A stretch of DNA of 39,534 bases from an uncultured Bacteroidales bacterium (GTDB lineage Bacteria; Bacteroidota; Bacteroidia; Bacteroidales; UBA932): positions 1-39,534 of the forward strand of contig UQYV01000031.1 in assembly GCA_900545245.1 (NCBI GenBank), in the 5' to 3' direction. The position numbers were made by a program, and so were the translations under genes. This document shows positions 16,398 through 24,483 of this stretch, in pieces. Below the pieces are notes generated by a model. The model did not search any database. It was not told the origin of the DNA and was given only the letters and a program-made list of their open reading frames with translations. Position 1 is the first letter of the stretch. Every line of letters starts with the position of its first letter.

Positions 16398-17684
16398 TTA
16401 TGCCTGCCCTCTGTTTCTGTCGTAGTCCTTCTGATAGCGTCTGAACGCCACGGCCATCATCACGACTCCGCACACGATCCAGATGGCCGCGAGAATGGGG
16501 AAGGTTGCCTGAAGGCTGCCGAGGCTGTCCTTTAATGCTCCGAGAACGACCGGAGCGAGCGCACCGACGGCAAACCCGGTTGTAATCATTGCGCTTGAGC
16601 AGGATGCGTGCAGTTGCGGCGGCGTCACGTCATAGAGCACAGAGTATGTGTTTGCGTCGAACATCGCGCGGAAGAATCCCCATACGGAGAAGCAGAGGTA
16701 GAGCACCCACAGAGTGCTGACATGACCGATTACGAAGAGTGGAACGGCTCCGAGGAGGAGTCCGGCGGCCTGAAGCAACATTCTGTGTTTCGGGGAGCGT
16801 GTCGCGAGCCTGTCAGAAAGTGAACCGGAGAGGAGTACGCCTACGAATGCCGCGACATAAGTCCAGAACATCGAGTTGAATCCTGCCGATGCCTGACTGA
16901 GCCCGCATTCGTCCTGAAGGTATGCCGGCATCCAGGTCATATAACCGGTAATCACGAAGATGAGTCCGGAGAACCCGAAGGTGAGGCAGGCCGCGGTAGG
17001 GTTTGTGAAAACTGTTTTGAAACCGTCCAATATGCCGGGATTGTTTCCCTCTCTGGCCTTTTTCTCCTCATCGCTGAGCGGTTTGTCCTTGAGCCTGAAC
17101 GCCATGAGTATTCCCCAAACGATACCGGCCGCGCCGAAGAAGATGAAGGAGTATTTCCATCCCTCTCCGGGGTGCAGCGCATCGAAACTGTCGGCTATCA
17201 GTCCGGCGAGCCATCCCGCCAGAATCACTCCTATATAATATGCCGTCTGATGAATCGACATCGCCCTTGCACGGGTGTCCGTGTGATACTGTCCGAGCAG
17301 CGAATAGTTGGCGGGGCCGAAGAACGCCTCTCCTCCTCCCGTCGCTACGCTGCGCATGAGCACGAGCATGAATACACTGTTGGCCACTCCTGTGAACATA
17401 GTCGCTGCGCTCCAGAAAAGGATTGAGATGGTCACCACCCATTTGCGGCTGAAACGGTCTCCAGCCCAACCTCCGAGCGGCACCATGAAGGCGTAGAACA
17501 AGTTGAATAGCGTCGCGATCAGTCCCACGGAAGTGTCGGTCAGGCCAAGGGCCTCGCGTATTGACGGGAGCACGGTGTTGAACACCTGTCGGTCTCCCTG
17601 ATTCAACAGATAGGCCATCCACAATAGGAGCAGAACCTCCCATTTTACCCATCCGGCTTCTTTTTTTGCAGTGTTTTCTTTCAT
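16398..17684 (-). CDS. MFS sugar/organic anion permease
   Basis: A 428-residue major facilitator superfamily transporter with 12 predicted membrane helices. The start at 17684 (MKENTAKKEAGWVKWEVLLLLWMAYLLNQGDRQVF) is chosen because the 28 extra upstream residues are polar and overlap the promoter. Helix 1 has LLNQGDRQVFNTVLP and loop 2-3 carries the signature GGWAGDRFSRKWVV, as in Spinster-like and sugar-phosphate/anion permeases. It is the first gene of the five-gene catabolic operon and presumably imports the sugar or disaccharide that the isomerases, kinase and GH3 process. The 18-bp element at 17773-17790 lies about 90 bases upstream. Substrate unknown. Confidence 0.9.
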   Translation of the reverse strand: MKENTAKKEAGWVKWEVLLLLWMAYLLNQGDRQVFNTVLPSIREALGLTDTSVGLIATLFNLFYAFMVPLGGWAGDRFSRKWVVTISILFWSAATMFTGVANSVFMLVLMRSVATGGGEAFFGPANYSLLGQYHTDTRARAMSIHQTAYYIGVILAGWLAGLIADSFDALHPGEGWKYSFIFFGAAGIVWGILMAFRLKDKPLSDEEKKAREGNNPGILDGFKTVFTNPTAACLTFGFSGLIFVITGYMTWMPAYLQDECGLSQASAGFNSMFWTYVAAFVGVLLSGSLSDRLATRSPKHRMLLQAAGLLLGAVPLFVIGHVSTLWVLYLCFSVWGFFRAMFDANTYSVLYDVTPPQLHASCSSAMITTGFAVGALAPVVLGALKDSLGSLQATFPILAAIWIVCGVVMMAVAFRRYQKDYDRNRGQA

Positions 17685-17746
17685 CTGATGTGGTGTTTCG
17701 TTCCGTCGCGGCGTCGATTTGCCGGTCCGCGGACGGTTAAGTTCTG

Positions 17747-17790
17747 CAAAATTACAAAACTTTTTCAAAATACCACACTATACTACACCT
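17747..17790 (-). promoter_or_regulatory. Promoter and GntR-type operator upstream of the catabolic operon
   Basis: TAATTTTG (17754-17747, minus strand) fits the -7 consensus. No TTTG is present at -33; instead that region falls in the 18-bp element CCACACTATACTACACCT (17773-17790, plus-strand orientation), nearly identical to the elements at 24881-24898 and 24716-24733. A half-site ACACCACA lies in the leader (17696-17689, minus strand). A regulator bound here would cover the -33 region. Confidence 0.6.
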
Positions 17791-17826
17791 AATTTTCAAC
17801 ATATTTTCCGTATCAGATTTATTTTG

Positions 17827-17834
17827 TACTTTTG
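17827..17834 (+). promoter_or_regulatory. Candidate -7 element of murI
   Basis: TACTTTTG on the plus strand matches TAnnTTTG and lies about 64 bases before the murI start. No clear TTTG is seen at -33. Confidence 0.4.
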
Positions 17835-17897
17835 TACTCTCTTGCGGCATTGGACAAAACTTTTGTGAGCCCTTTGCTGCCTGCATGTGGGAAAGAT

Positions 17898-18812
17898 ATG
17901 GATCAGAATGTTGCAGTAGGTGTGTTCGATTCGGGAGTCGGTGGACTTTCGGTGCTTCGGAAACTTGAAAAGGCAGTTCCGGAGGCTCGTTTCGTATATT
18001 ATGCCGACACTGCCCATTGCCCATACGGAGAGAAGTCCGCGGAATATGTTCTCGGACGTTCCCGGGAGATTACCGAGATTCTCATTCGAAAAGGCGTTCG
18101 TGTGATTGTAATTGCTTGCAACACAGCGACATCGGCTGCAATCGCAACGCTGCGACGGGAGTATGGGACAGCCCCTTCAGCGAGGGTTTTCGAACTTACC
18201 GATGGCCGACTCGACCACATTCCGTTCATAGGAATGGAACCGGCCGTGAAGCCGGCTGCGCTTGCCACCAGGACAGGCGTCGTCGGGGTTCTTGCCACGG
18301 CGGGAACGTTGCGCGGAAGCAAGTACATCGACATGAAGGACCGCTGGTCTGACGGCATTGAAATTGTTGAGTCCGTAGGACGCGGTTTCGTGGAGCTTGT
18401 CGAGGGCAGCGGACTGGCGGACAGGTACAAGAAAGGATGTCTGTTCCTAAGCAGCGTGGGAGAATGCTCCGGAAATGCCGCCACGGGTGAGACCTTGGCA
18501 GTCAATGGACTACAACAGCTAGGAGAGAAGACCGAAGTGAAGCCTGTGGCCGCTGCGTGGAACGAGAGACTTGCGGAGGATATTGTCCGGAAGAGTCTTG
18601 CACCTCTTGTTGAGGCCGGAGCGGACACTATTGTGCTTGGCTGCACCCACTACCCGTTCCTGCTTCCGGTGCTGGAGAATGTCGCGGAGGAACTGCTGGC
18701 GGAACATCCGCTGACGGGGCGTGACGGCTCTGAGGTGGAGCGCATCCGCTTTATTGATCCGGCACCGGCAGTAGCTCATCGGCTGATTGATATTTTGGAT
18801 CGGATGAAGTGA
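17898..18812 (+). CDS. murI: Glutamate racemase
   Basis: MurI interconverts L- and D-glutamate for peptidoglycan synthesis in the cytoplasm. The chosen start (ATG 17898, MDQNVAVGVFDSGVGGLSVL) puts the family's N-terminal motif at residue 9 and gives 304 residues; a longer reading from 17832 only adds an unrelated leader. Both catalytic cysteines are present, C74 (IACNTATSAA) and C250 (VLGCTHYPFLLP), as are D11-S12. A segment rich in E/G/T around residues 185-220 appears to be an insertion relative to shorter racemases. It stands alone on the plus strand, divergent from the sugar operon and followed by the fumarase gene 80 bases later. Confidence 0.95.
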   Translation: MDQNVAVGVFDSGVGGLSVLRKLEKAVPEARFVYYADTAHCPYGEKSAEYVLGRSREITEILIRKGVRVIVIACNTATSAAIATLRREYGTAPSARVFELTDGRLDHIPFIGMEPAVKPAALATRTGVVGVLATAGTLRGSKYIDMKDRWSDGIEIVESVGRGFVELVEGSGLADRYKKGCLFLSSVGECSGNAATGETLAVNGLQQLGEKTEVKPVAAAWNERLAEDIVRKSLAPLVEAGADTIVLGCTHYPFLLPVLENVAEELLAEHPLTGRDGSEVERIRFIDPAPAVAHRLIDILDRMK

Positions 18813-18892
18813 ATCGGGAAAATCCTTTCACATGGAGGTAAAGTGCAGAAAGCTTTTACATAAACGACTAAAGTTTAATATATTATAAGACA

Positions 18893-20515
18893 ATGGAATT
18901 TAAATATGCACCTATGTTTCAGCTTGGCGAGGACAAGACTGAATACTACAAGATTCCGGGTTCGGAAAAGCTCGTGTCCACGGCAGAGTTTGAGGGAAAG
19001 AAGATTCTCAAGGTCACTCCAGAGGCTCTTACCCTCATGACAAACACGGCGTTCAGGGATGTGAGCTTCCTCCTCCGCCGCTCGCACAATGAGCAGGTGG
19101 CTAAGATTCTCTCAGATCCGGAGGCATCGGCAAACGACAAATATGTTGCGCTGACTTTCCTTCGCAATGCCGAAGTTGCCTCAAAGGGAAAGCTTCCTCT
19201 CTGTCAGGACACCGGAACGGCCATCGTCCATGGCGAAAAGGGCCAGCAGGTCTGGACCGGCTTCGAGGATGAGGAGGCCATTTCGCTCGGAGTCTACAAG
19301 ACCTACACTGAAGAGAATCTCCGCTATTCCCAGAACGCTCCTCTCGACATGTACAACGAGGTGAACACCAAGTGCAACCTCCCTGCGCAGATTGACATCG
19401 AGGCCACCCATGGCGACGAATACCGTTTCCTGATGGTCACAAAGGGCGGTGGATCAGCTAACAAGACCTATCTCTATCAGGAGACCAAGGCCCGCATTCA
19501 GAACCCCGGCACGCTCATCCCGTTCCTCGTATCCAAGATGAGAAGTCTCGGAACTGCCGCATGTCCTCCGTACCACATCGCCTTCGTGATTGGCGGCACT
19601 TCTGCGGAGAAGAATCTTCTCACAGTTAAACTCGCCTCCACCCACTACTACGACTCTCTTCCGACCACCGGAGACGAGACAGGCCGCGCTTTCCGCGACA
19701 CCGCCCTTGAAGCACAGCTTCTTGAAGAAGCTCACAAAATAGGTCTCGGTGCTCAGTTCGGCGGCAAGTATATGGCACACGATGTCAGGGTGATCCGCCT
19801 TCCCCGCCACGGCGCAAGCTGTCCTATAGGCCTGGGAGTCAGCTGCTCCGCCGACCGCAACATAAAGGCAAAAATCAATGCCGACGGAATCTGGATTGAG
19901 AAGATGGATGACAAGCCTTACGAGCTTATTCCGGAGGAACTCCGCAATGCCGGTGAGGGAGATGCAGTGAAGATTGATCTTGACAGGCCTATGACAGAGA
20001 TTCTTGCCGAGCTCACGAAATATCCTGTTTCAACTCGTCTCAGCCTTAACGGAACAATCATCGTCGCCCGAGACATCGCCCATGCGAAAATCAAGGCGCG
20101 CCTTGATGCCGGAGAGCCTATGCCTCAGTATCTCAAGGACCATCCGGTCTACTATGCCGGCCCTGCCAAAACTCCTGCCGGAATGCCATGCGGCTCCCTC
20201 GGCCCTACGACCGCCGGACGTATGGACCCGTATGTCGATGAGTTCCAGGAGCATGGCGGTTCTATGATTATGCTCGCAAAAGGCAACAGAAGTCAGGTTG
20301 TGACCGATGCCTGCAAGAAGCACGGCGGATTCTACCTCGGCTCAATCGGAGGTCCTGCCGCAATTCTTGCCCAGGACAACATCAAGAGCATCGAATGCGT
20401 CGAGTTCCCTGAACTCGGAATGGAAGCCGTCTGGAAAATCCGCGTGGAGAACTTCCCTGCATTCATCCTCGTGGATGACAAGGGCAACAACTTCTTCAGC
20501 CCGTTCGGACTGTAG
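18893..20515 (+). CDS. Class I (iron-sulfur) fumarate hydratase
   Basis: This enzyme reversibly hydrates fumarate to malate in the cytoplasm. At 540 residues it matches the one-chain FumA/FumB class, in which the alpha and beta regions are fused. The three cysteines that ligate the 4Fe-4S cluster are seen at C104 (LPLCQDTGTA), C224 (TAACPPYH) and C318 (GLGVSCSADRN), with spacing like that of E. coli FumA. The C-terminal part has the expected GPTTAGRMDPYVDEFQEHGGSMIMLAKGNRS segment. The gene ends just before a structured repeat and terminator (20530-20619). Anaerobic reductive branch metabolism fits a gut-type Bacteroidales; that is inference. Confidence 0.96.
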   Translation: MEFKYAPMFQLGEDKTEYYKIPGSEKLVSTAEFEGKKILKVTPEALTLMTNTAFRDVSFLLRRSHNEQVAKILSDPEASANDKYVALTFLRNAEVASKGKLPLCQDTGTAIVHGEKGQQVWTGFEDEEAISLGVYKTYTEENLRYSQNAPLDMYNEVNTKCNLPAQIDIEATHGDEYRFLMVTKGGGSANKTYLYQETKARIQNPGTLIPFLVSKMRSLGTAACPPYHIAFVIGGTSAEKNLLTVKLASTHYYDSLPTTGDETGRAFRDTALEAQLLEEAHKIGLGAQFGGKYMAHDVRVIRLPRHGASCPIGLGVSCSADRNIKAKINADGIWIEKMDDKPYELIPEELRNAGEGDAVKIDLDRPMTEILAELTKYPVSTRLSLNGTIIVARDIAHAKIKARLDAGEPMPQYLKDHPVYYAGPAKTPAGMPCGSLGPTTAGRMDPYVDEFQEHGGSMIMLAKGNRSQVVTDACKKHGGFYLGSIGGPAAILAQDNIKSIECVEFPELGMEAVWKIRVENFPAFILVDDKGNNFFSPFGL

Positions 20516-20529
20516 TGCTGTCAGCGGCG

Positions 20530-20546
20530 ACTTTTTGGTCACCCTC
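20530..20546 (+). repeat. Partial copy of the structured intergenic repeat
   Basis: ACTTTTTGGTCACCCTC is identical over 17 bases to the 3' arm of the copy at 22644-22712 (minus strand) and directly precedes the full copy at 20547-20615. It looks like the remnant of a tandem unit. Confidence 0.65.
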
Positions 20547-20568
20547 CGCAGACGTTAGTCTGCGGAGG
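20543..20568 (+). repeat. Perfect 11-bp hairpin within the structured repeat
   Basis: CCTCCGCAGAC, loop GTTA, GTCTGCGGAGG. The core CGCAGAC-GTTA-GTCTGCG is conserved in the second copy as CGTAGAC-GTTA-GTCTGCG, where one pair becomes a G-U wobble. Confidence 0.8.
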
Positions 20569-20615
20569 TCAGGAAGTCCGAAGGAGTGGGAACAAAAGAC
20601 TTTGGTCCCACTCCT
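20547..20615 (+). repeat. Structured intergenic repeat, copy 1
   Basis: About 69 bases: a hairpin (20547-20564), a nearly invariant linker containing AGGAAGTCCGAAGGAG, and a second hairpin (20582-20615). It is homologous along its length to the minus-strand segment 22712-22644. In the second stem, two bases in each arm differ between copies in a compensating way, so the fold is kept while the sequence changes. Confidence 0.75.
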
Positions 20616-20619
20616 TTTT
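20582..20619 (+). terminator. Rho-independent terminator of the fumarase gene
   Basis: A perfect 10-bp stem, AGGAGTGGGA (20582-20591) with TCCCACTCCT (20606-20615), is followed by four more T residues. It lies about 67 bases after the fumarase stop. It is the 3' half of structured repeat copy 1 and abuts the stop codon of the convergent aldo/keto reductase gene. Confidence 0.85.
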
Positions 20620-21482
20620 CAGTGTGTCTCGCCGAGAATCTTGGCGACACGGGCCGGATTCTGCACGGCACCGGTCATAGGGGTGTTCCTGTCAAAGGTA
20701 CGTAGAACCTCCATATCGTCGTCTGTCAACTTGAAGTCGAAGATGTCCATATTTTCGGCAATTCTCTCTGTGTGCACGGACTTTGGAATGAGTATAACGC
20801 CTTCCTGATGGAGAAAACGGAGGGTTACCTGCCGAGGCGATTTCCCGTATTTCGCGGCCATTGCCGTCAGTCTGCTGTCCTCATAGAGCTGCGGCATCTT
20901 GTCTCGGACAAACGGTCCGTAGCCCATGTGCGCGATTCCGTAGCGGCGCATCCACTCCCTGCATTCCTGCTGCTGGCTTATTAGGCTGGTCTCTATCTGG
21001 TTCACCGCAGGGACAATCCTGTTGAACTTCACGAGATCGACGATCTGTGCCGCGCTGAAGTTCGACACTCCGATTGCTCTCGTCAGCTTTCCTTCATCAT
21101 AGATTTCCTCCAACTCCCTCCAGGCCTTGTAGTAGTTTCCGAACGGCCAGTGCAGCAGCACGAGGTCTGCCTGTTCCAGTCCCAGCCTTTCAAGCGAGCG
21201 CATCACGGCACTTCTTGTGTCCTCGTAGTCGTCGAACCAGACTTTTGTCACGATGAAAATGTCCTCGCGCCTGAGTCCCTCTCTGAAAAGACTCTCAAGC
21301 GCACGGCCGATAATTTCTTCATTGCAGTATATCCGAGCCGTGTCAATCATTCTGTAGCCGCACTTTACCGCTGCTCTGACAGCCTCGGCGCATTCCTTCT
21401 CGTCCGTCGAATGAAACGTCCCGAGTCCAAAATCCGGCATCATCACGCCATTGTTCAGTCTGATCATATTCATAATGTTCAA
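20619..21482 (-). CDS. Aldo/keto reductase
   Basis: A 287-residue NAD(P)H-dependent oxidoreductase of the AKR superfamily, reducing aldehydes, keto sugars or similar. The catalytic tetrad is visible as D47 and Y52 (MIDTARIYCNEE), K80 (IVTKVWF) and H111 (LLHWPFG). The C-terminal cofactor signature VILIPKSVHTERIAENMDIFDFKL is also present. It has no signal peptide and starts 29 bases after the stop of the GntR-type regulator, in the same orientation. It is therefore probably co-transcribed with the regulator of the neighbouring sugar genes, and its substrate may be an intermediate or inducer of that system; this is inference. ATG 21473 or 21467 are alternative starts. Confidence 0.9.
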   Translation of the reverse strand: MNIMNMIRLNNGVMMPDFGLGTFHSTDEKECAEAVRAAVKCGYRMIDTARIYCNEEIIGRALESLFREGLRREDIFIVTKVWFDDYEDTRSAVMRSLERLGLEQADLVLLHWPFGNYYKAWRELEEIYDEGKLTRAIGVSNFSAAQIVDLVKFNRIVPAVNQIETSLISQQQECREWMRRYGIAHMGYGPFVRDKMPQLYEDSRLTAMAAKYGKSPRQVTLRFLHQEGVILIPKSVHTERIAENMDIFDFKLTDDDMEVLRTFDRNTPMTGAVQNPARVAKILGETH

Positions 21483-21511
21483 AATCTGAGGTGTTTTTGA
21501 AGGTTTCTTGT

Positions 21512-22546
21512 TTAGAACGATGCCCGGCGGGTCATCCGGAAGTCGCAGTGGCGCTTAGCGAGGGAGCGTTCGAGAATCATCTCGCCGGCGAGGCGGCCCA
21601 TTTGGGCGAAGTCAGTAGAGACTGTAGTGAGGCCGTTGAGGATAATCTCGCAGAGGGGAGACTCGTTGTAGGAAATCAGACCTATATCCTTACCCACCTC
21701 AAGTTTCTTCTCCCGTGCAATGCGGACAAGCTCTATGAGGTCGAAGTCGTACTGGCCTGTCAGAAGCAGATAGACCTCACCCTTGTGCACCATATCACGG
21801 CTCACCTTGTCCGCGAATCTGACCTTTATGCCGTTCTCATTGCAAAACCGCTCTACTCCCATACGGATGGATTTTGAATAGAGACTTGACGGGAGGGTTA
21901 TCACATTGAGTTGCTTATAGCCCCTCAGCGTGTCCAGTCCCTCCGCGAGTCCCTTCGCCGTGTCGTTTTCCCAATCCTGATAGACGGCTCCGAAATTCCC
22001 GTGAATCTCCCTCATCCAATTGTCGAGCATAAGCAGTTTGCGGTTCGGAATCTTCCCGAGAAGGGCGCATACCCTCTTCTGCGTGGCCCGGTCGAGCGGG
22101 AAATGCGGAGTTATGACATAGTAGTCGAAATTGTCGAGGTTTTCGTGGATGAAATATTCGAGCATATCGACATTCTGCTCATGCAGGCGTATGGTGATTT
22201 CCGCGTGGTTGTCGAGCGTCTCCAGCATTGAACTGAAAAGTATCTGTTTGTATGTGCTGAGCTTGTCGAATATCGCCAGCACTTTCAGTTTCTTTGCCCC
22301 TCCGTCTGCCTTGACATAGAATCCCTTTCCCTGCTTCGATTCAATCTTTCCCTCGTCCCGCAGCACGAGATATGCCTTTTTCGTCGTTTCTTTCGAGATT
22401 TCGAGCTTCTCCGCGAGTTCGTTCATTGACGGGAGTACATCCCCCTCCTTCAGCGTACCCGCCTCAATCATGGAGTCTATCGCGCTGACAATCTGTCGAT
22501 ATACGGGAACCAGCGAATTTTTGTCGATGCGTATGGTGCTTTTCAT
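21512..22546 (-). CDS. GntR-type regulator with LacI-like sugar-binding domain
   Basis: A 344-residue regulator. Residues about 8-76 form a GntR winged helix-turn-helix (VPVYRQIVSAIDSMIEAGTLKEGDVLPSMNELAEKLEISKETTKKAYLVLRDEGKIESKQGKGFYV). The rest is a periplasmic-binding-protein/LacI-like effector domain (LKVLAIFDKLSTYKQILFSSML; LPSSLYSKSIRMGVERFC; VGKDIGLISYNESPLCEIILNGLTTVSTDFAQMGRLAGEMI), the AraR-like architecture. It probably senses a sugar. It lies between the catabolic operon and the SusCD operon, and 18-bp elements occur at both and at the fimbrillin-like promoter, so I infer that it represses these units. A degenerate half-site in its own leader suggests autoregulation. Confidence 0.88.
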   Translation of the reverse strand: MKSTIRIDKNSLVPVYRQIVSAIDSMIEAGTLKEGDVLPSMNELAEKLEISKETTKKAYLVLRDEGKIESKQGKGFYVKADGGAKKLKVLAIFDKLSTYKQILFSSMLETLDNHAEITIRLHEQNVDMLEYFIHENLDNFDYYVITPHFPLDRATQKRVCALLGKIPNRKLLMLDNWMREIHGNFGAVYQDWENDTAKGLAEGLDTLRGYKQLNVITLPSSLYSKSIRMGVERFCNENGIKVRFADKVSRDMVHKGEVYLLLTGQYDFDLIELVRIAREKKLEVGKDIGLISYNESPLCEIILNGLTTVSTDFAQMGRLAGEMILERSLAKRHCDFRMTRRASF

Positions 22547-22581
22547 GGTGGATATGTTGTTGGCTATGCTTAACTTTGCTC

Positions 22582-22615
22582 TGTTGTGGTGTGCGAGTTC
22601 TGCAAAATTACAAAA
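22582..22615 (-). promoter_or_regulatory. GntR gene promoter with half operator
   Basis: TAATTTTG (22610-22603, minus strand) is the likely -7 element. It lies in a 19-base block (22597-22615) identical to the one before the MFS gene (17741-17759). Just downstream, AACTCGCACACCACAACA (22599-22582, minus strand) matches only the right half of the 18-bp element, around ACACCACA. Confidence 0.45.
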
Positions 22616-22643
22616 TTTATGTGAATTACGAGGCTATATGAAA

Positions 22644-22712
22644 GAGGGTGACCAAAAAGTGTTTTGTTCACCCTCCTTCGGACTTCCTAACTCCCGCAGA
22701 CTAACGTCTACG
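22644..22712 (-). repeat. Structured intergenic repeat, copy 2, terminator-like
   Basis: On the minus strand this follows the fimbrillin-like gene. Hairpin one is CGTAGAC-GTTA-GTCTGCG (22712-22695). The linker AGGAAGTCCGAAGGAG follows, as in copy 1. Hairpin two is GAGGGTGA paired with TCACCCTC (22675-22644), then TTTC. It probably ends the fimbrillin-like transcript. Confidence 0.7.
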
Positions 22713-22775
22713 ACCCCTATTAGGGGTATCTCGCGCCCCGTCGCGGTCCCTTCGGGACTGTTGAGTAAGCCTCGG
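22713..22775 (-). other. Extra hairpins ahead of repeat copy 2
   Basis: Two further inverted repeats lie between the fimbrillin-like stop and copy 2: ACCCCTATTAGGGGT, and GTCCC-TTC-GGGAC as part of GGTCCCTTCGGGACTG (plus-strand readings). No ORF or promoter is seen. The region may be a compound terminator or part of a larger mobile repeat. Confidence 0.4.
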
Positions 22776-22793
22776 TATAATATTTAGACCATT

Positions 22794-24425
22794 TTACTTT
22801 AGTTTCTGGCCCTCAGATAGCTTGTTTCCTCCGCCGTCTGTAACATCGGTAGGGATGCTTGCTTTGCATATAGTACCTCCCGGAATGGTGTTTGCCTCAG
22901 AGAAATCGCAGTCCTTGAGTGTCAACTTTCCCTTTGAATATACTCTGATGAGTCCTTCGCCTGTGACCGTGTTGTTTGAAAATACGCATCTTTCAAATGT
23001 CGCATTTGCAGATGTGCTGGATGTTGAGCCAATTCGCATTATCCCATTTCCAACCTTATAATTGTTGTTGAATCGGCAGTTTACGCAATAGACATTTTTT
23101 GACGCGCCAATCAATAGGCAAGTGCCTGCGTATAAATCATACTGAGCAGTTTCTACCCATTGATATGTGTCATTGAATCCGATGCCATCGAAAAGTGTTT
23201 CTGTTCCAGTTGCAGTGCCATTGTAAACGAATAGTCGCGCATTGTCTTTCTCTCCGTTCCTGTCTTTTCCAACGAAGGCCGTTGCGTGTTTGTTAATGTC
23301 GCGGTCTGTTGTCGTTACACCGGTCAGATTTGTCGGATAACCACCATAAATCTTGAATTTTGTATTATCCTTTAAGGCTATGGTACCTGTTGTTGGTTTT
23401 ATATTACCCTCAGTTATAAATATCACGTGGTCAGTCAGAGCTGTTCCCTGAAGTTTACTTATAAGAGTCTGGAACGACCATGCGTTCTCCCACGAAAGCC
23501 CCTGTTTGTCTCCCGCTCCGTCCTTGGTGACGAACCTCTTGTTAGAGAACGGTGTGCTGCGGAGTTCTCCCAGATTCTTGATTGCCTTTCTCGGGGCGTC
23601 AAGGACATTGCTGGAGATGTTCTCGGCAAGGAGCGTGTTGTCAGCGGAGTAAATCTGCATCGAGAGTCCTGTTGTCTTTGTCGGGAGTATCGCGGCGTAG
23701 TAGGTGTTAGGGCCGTTTACGGAAACCTCCACATTAGGCTGATAGTCATGAACATCCTCTGAAACAGTGTAGGAAGCATCAAGAATGCTCGCGGATATGT
23801 TGACCTTTCCGTTAAGCGGAGCTCCGTTGCCTCCGATGAACACTTTGGCGGCTCCCTCATTCGCTACGGTGAACTTGAGCAGTGCACAGACATTCTTCAG
23901 GGCAATGGAGTTGTCCTCTCCGATTTCTCCGACCTCAATCGAGGCGTGCTCGAACTTACCGTCCTGCACCTGCGGAACAGTGACGGAAAACTTTCCGTCG
24001 CTCGTCAGCTCCGTTGCAATGTCGGATGGATATACCGCCCATTTGAGTGACTTGCCGGCAGTGACGGTCGCCTTGAATGTCGCCGTATTTCCGCCGTCCT
24101 TCAGGTCTGCCTCCGTGAGGGCTTCCGTGGTGAAGGGCGTGCCGTCTTTGCAGACGAGCTTCAGCTTGTCTCCTGCGGCCCAGCTGACGCTGCCTTTTTC
24201 ATCAAGAGTGGTTTTGGTCGAGACTACGGCGGTCGCGCCGTTTTCCTGAGCCGCTGCGCCCTCCTCCGTCATCTCCGGGTGCGTGGCAGTGAGCGTTATC
24301 GTCGTGTATTCGGGAACGGACTCTTCCGGTGCGGCCGGTGTTTCCGTGATTTCCTTCGCGCAGGAAGCGAGCGCGAGTCCTGCGGCAAAAAACAGGGCAA
24401 GCTGCGAAATGCGGGATCTTTTCAT
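22794..24425 (-). CDS. Fimbrillin-like lipoprotein with C-terminal parallel beta-helix
   Basis: The start at 24425 (MKRSRISQLALFFAAGLALASC) gives a 543-residue lipoprotein with acylated C22. Residues about 45-310 look like a fimbrillin-family/DUF fold: TLDEKGSVSWAAGDKLKLVCKDG, then WAVYPSDIATELTSDGKFSVTVPQVQDG, then a TYYAAILPTKTTGLSMQIYS segment. Residues about 340-530 form repeated beta-helix turns (GTCLLIGASKNVYCVNCRFNNNYKVGNGIMRIG, ATFERCVFSNNT, GKLTLKDCDFSEAN), as in surface adhesins or carbohydrate-binding helices. It follows the 59-codon peptide gene and a promoter with an 18-bp element, so it is probably co-regulated with the PUL. Surface adhesion or glycan binding is inferred. No catalytic site is recognised. 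Confidence 0.75.
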   Translation of the reverse strand: MKRSRISQLALFFAAGLALASCAKEITETPAAPEESVPEYTTITLTATHPEMTEEGAAAQENGATAVVSTKTTLDEKGSVSWAAGDKLKLVCKDGTPFTTEALTEADLKDGGNTATFKATVTAGKSLKWAVYPSDIATELTSDGKFSVTVPQVQDGKFEHASIEVGEIGEDNSIALKNVCALLKFTVANEGAAKVFIGGNGAPLNGKVNISASILDASYTVSEDVHDYQPNVEVSVNGPNTYYAAILPTKTTGLSMQIYSADNTLLAENISSNVLDAPRKAIKNLGELRSTPFSNKRFVTKDGAGDKQGLSWENAWSFQTLISKLQGTALTDHVIFITEGNIKPTTGTIALKDNTKFKIYGGYPTNLTGVTTTDRDINKHATAFVGKDRNGEKDNARLFVYNGTATGTETLFDGIGFNDTYQWVETAQYDLYAGTCLLIGASKNVYCVNCRFNNNYKVGNGIMRIGSTSSTSANATFERCVFSNNTVTGEGLIRVYSKGKLTLKDCDFSEANTIPGGTICKASIPTDVTDGGGNKLSEGQKLK

Positions 24426-24483
24426 TGTGTTATTCATTATATCGTTCATTTTTTTCGAATTTTTACGATTGCTTCATTGTTGG

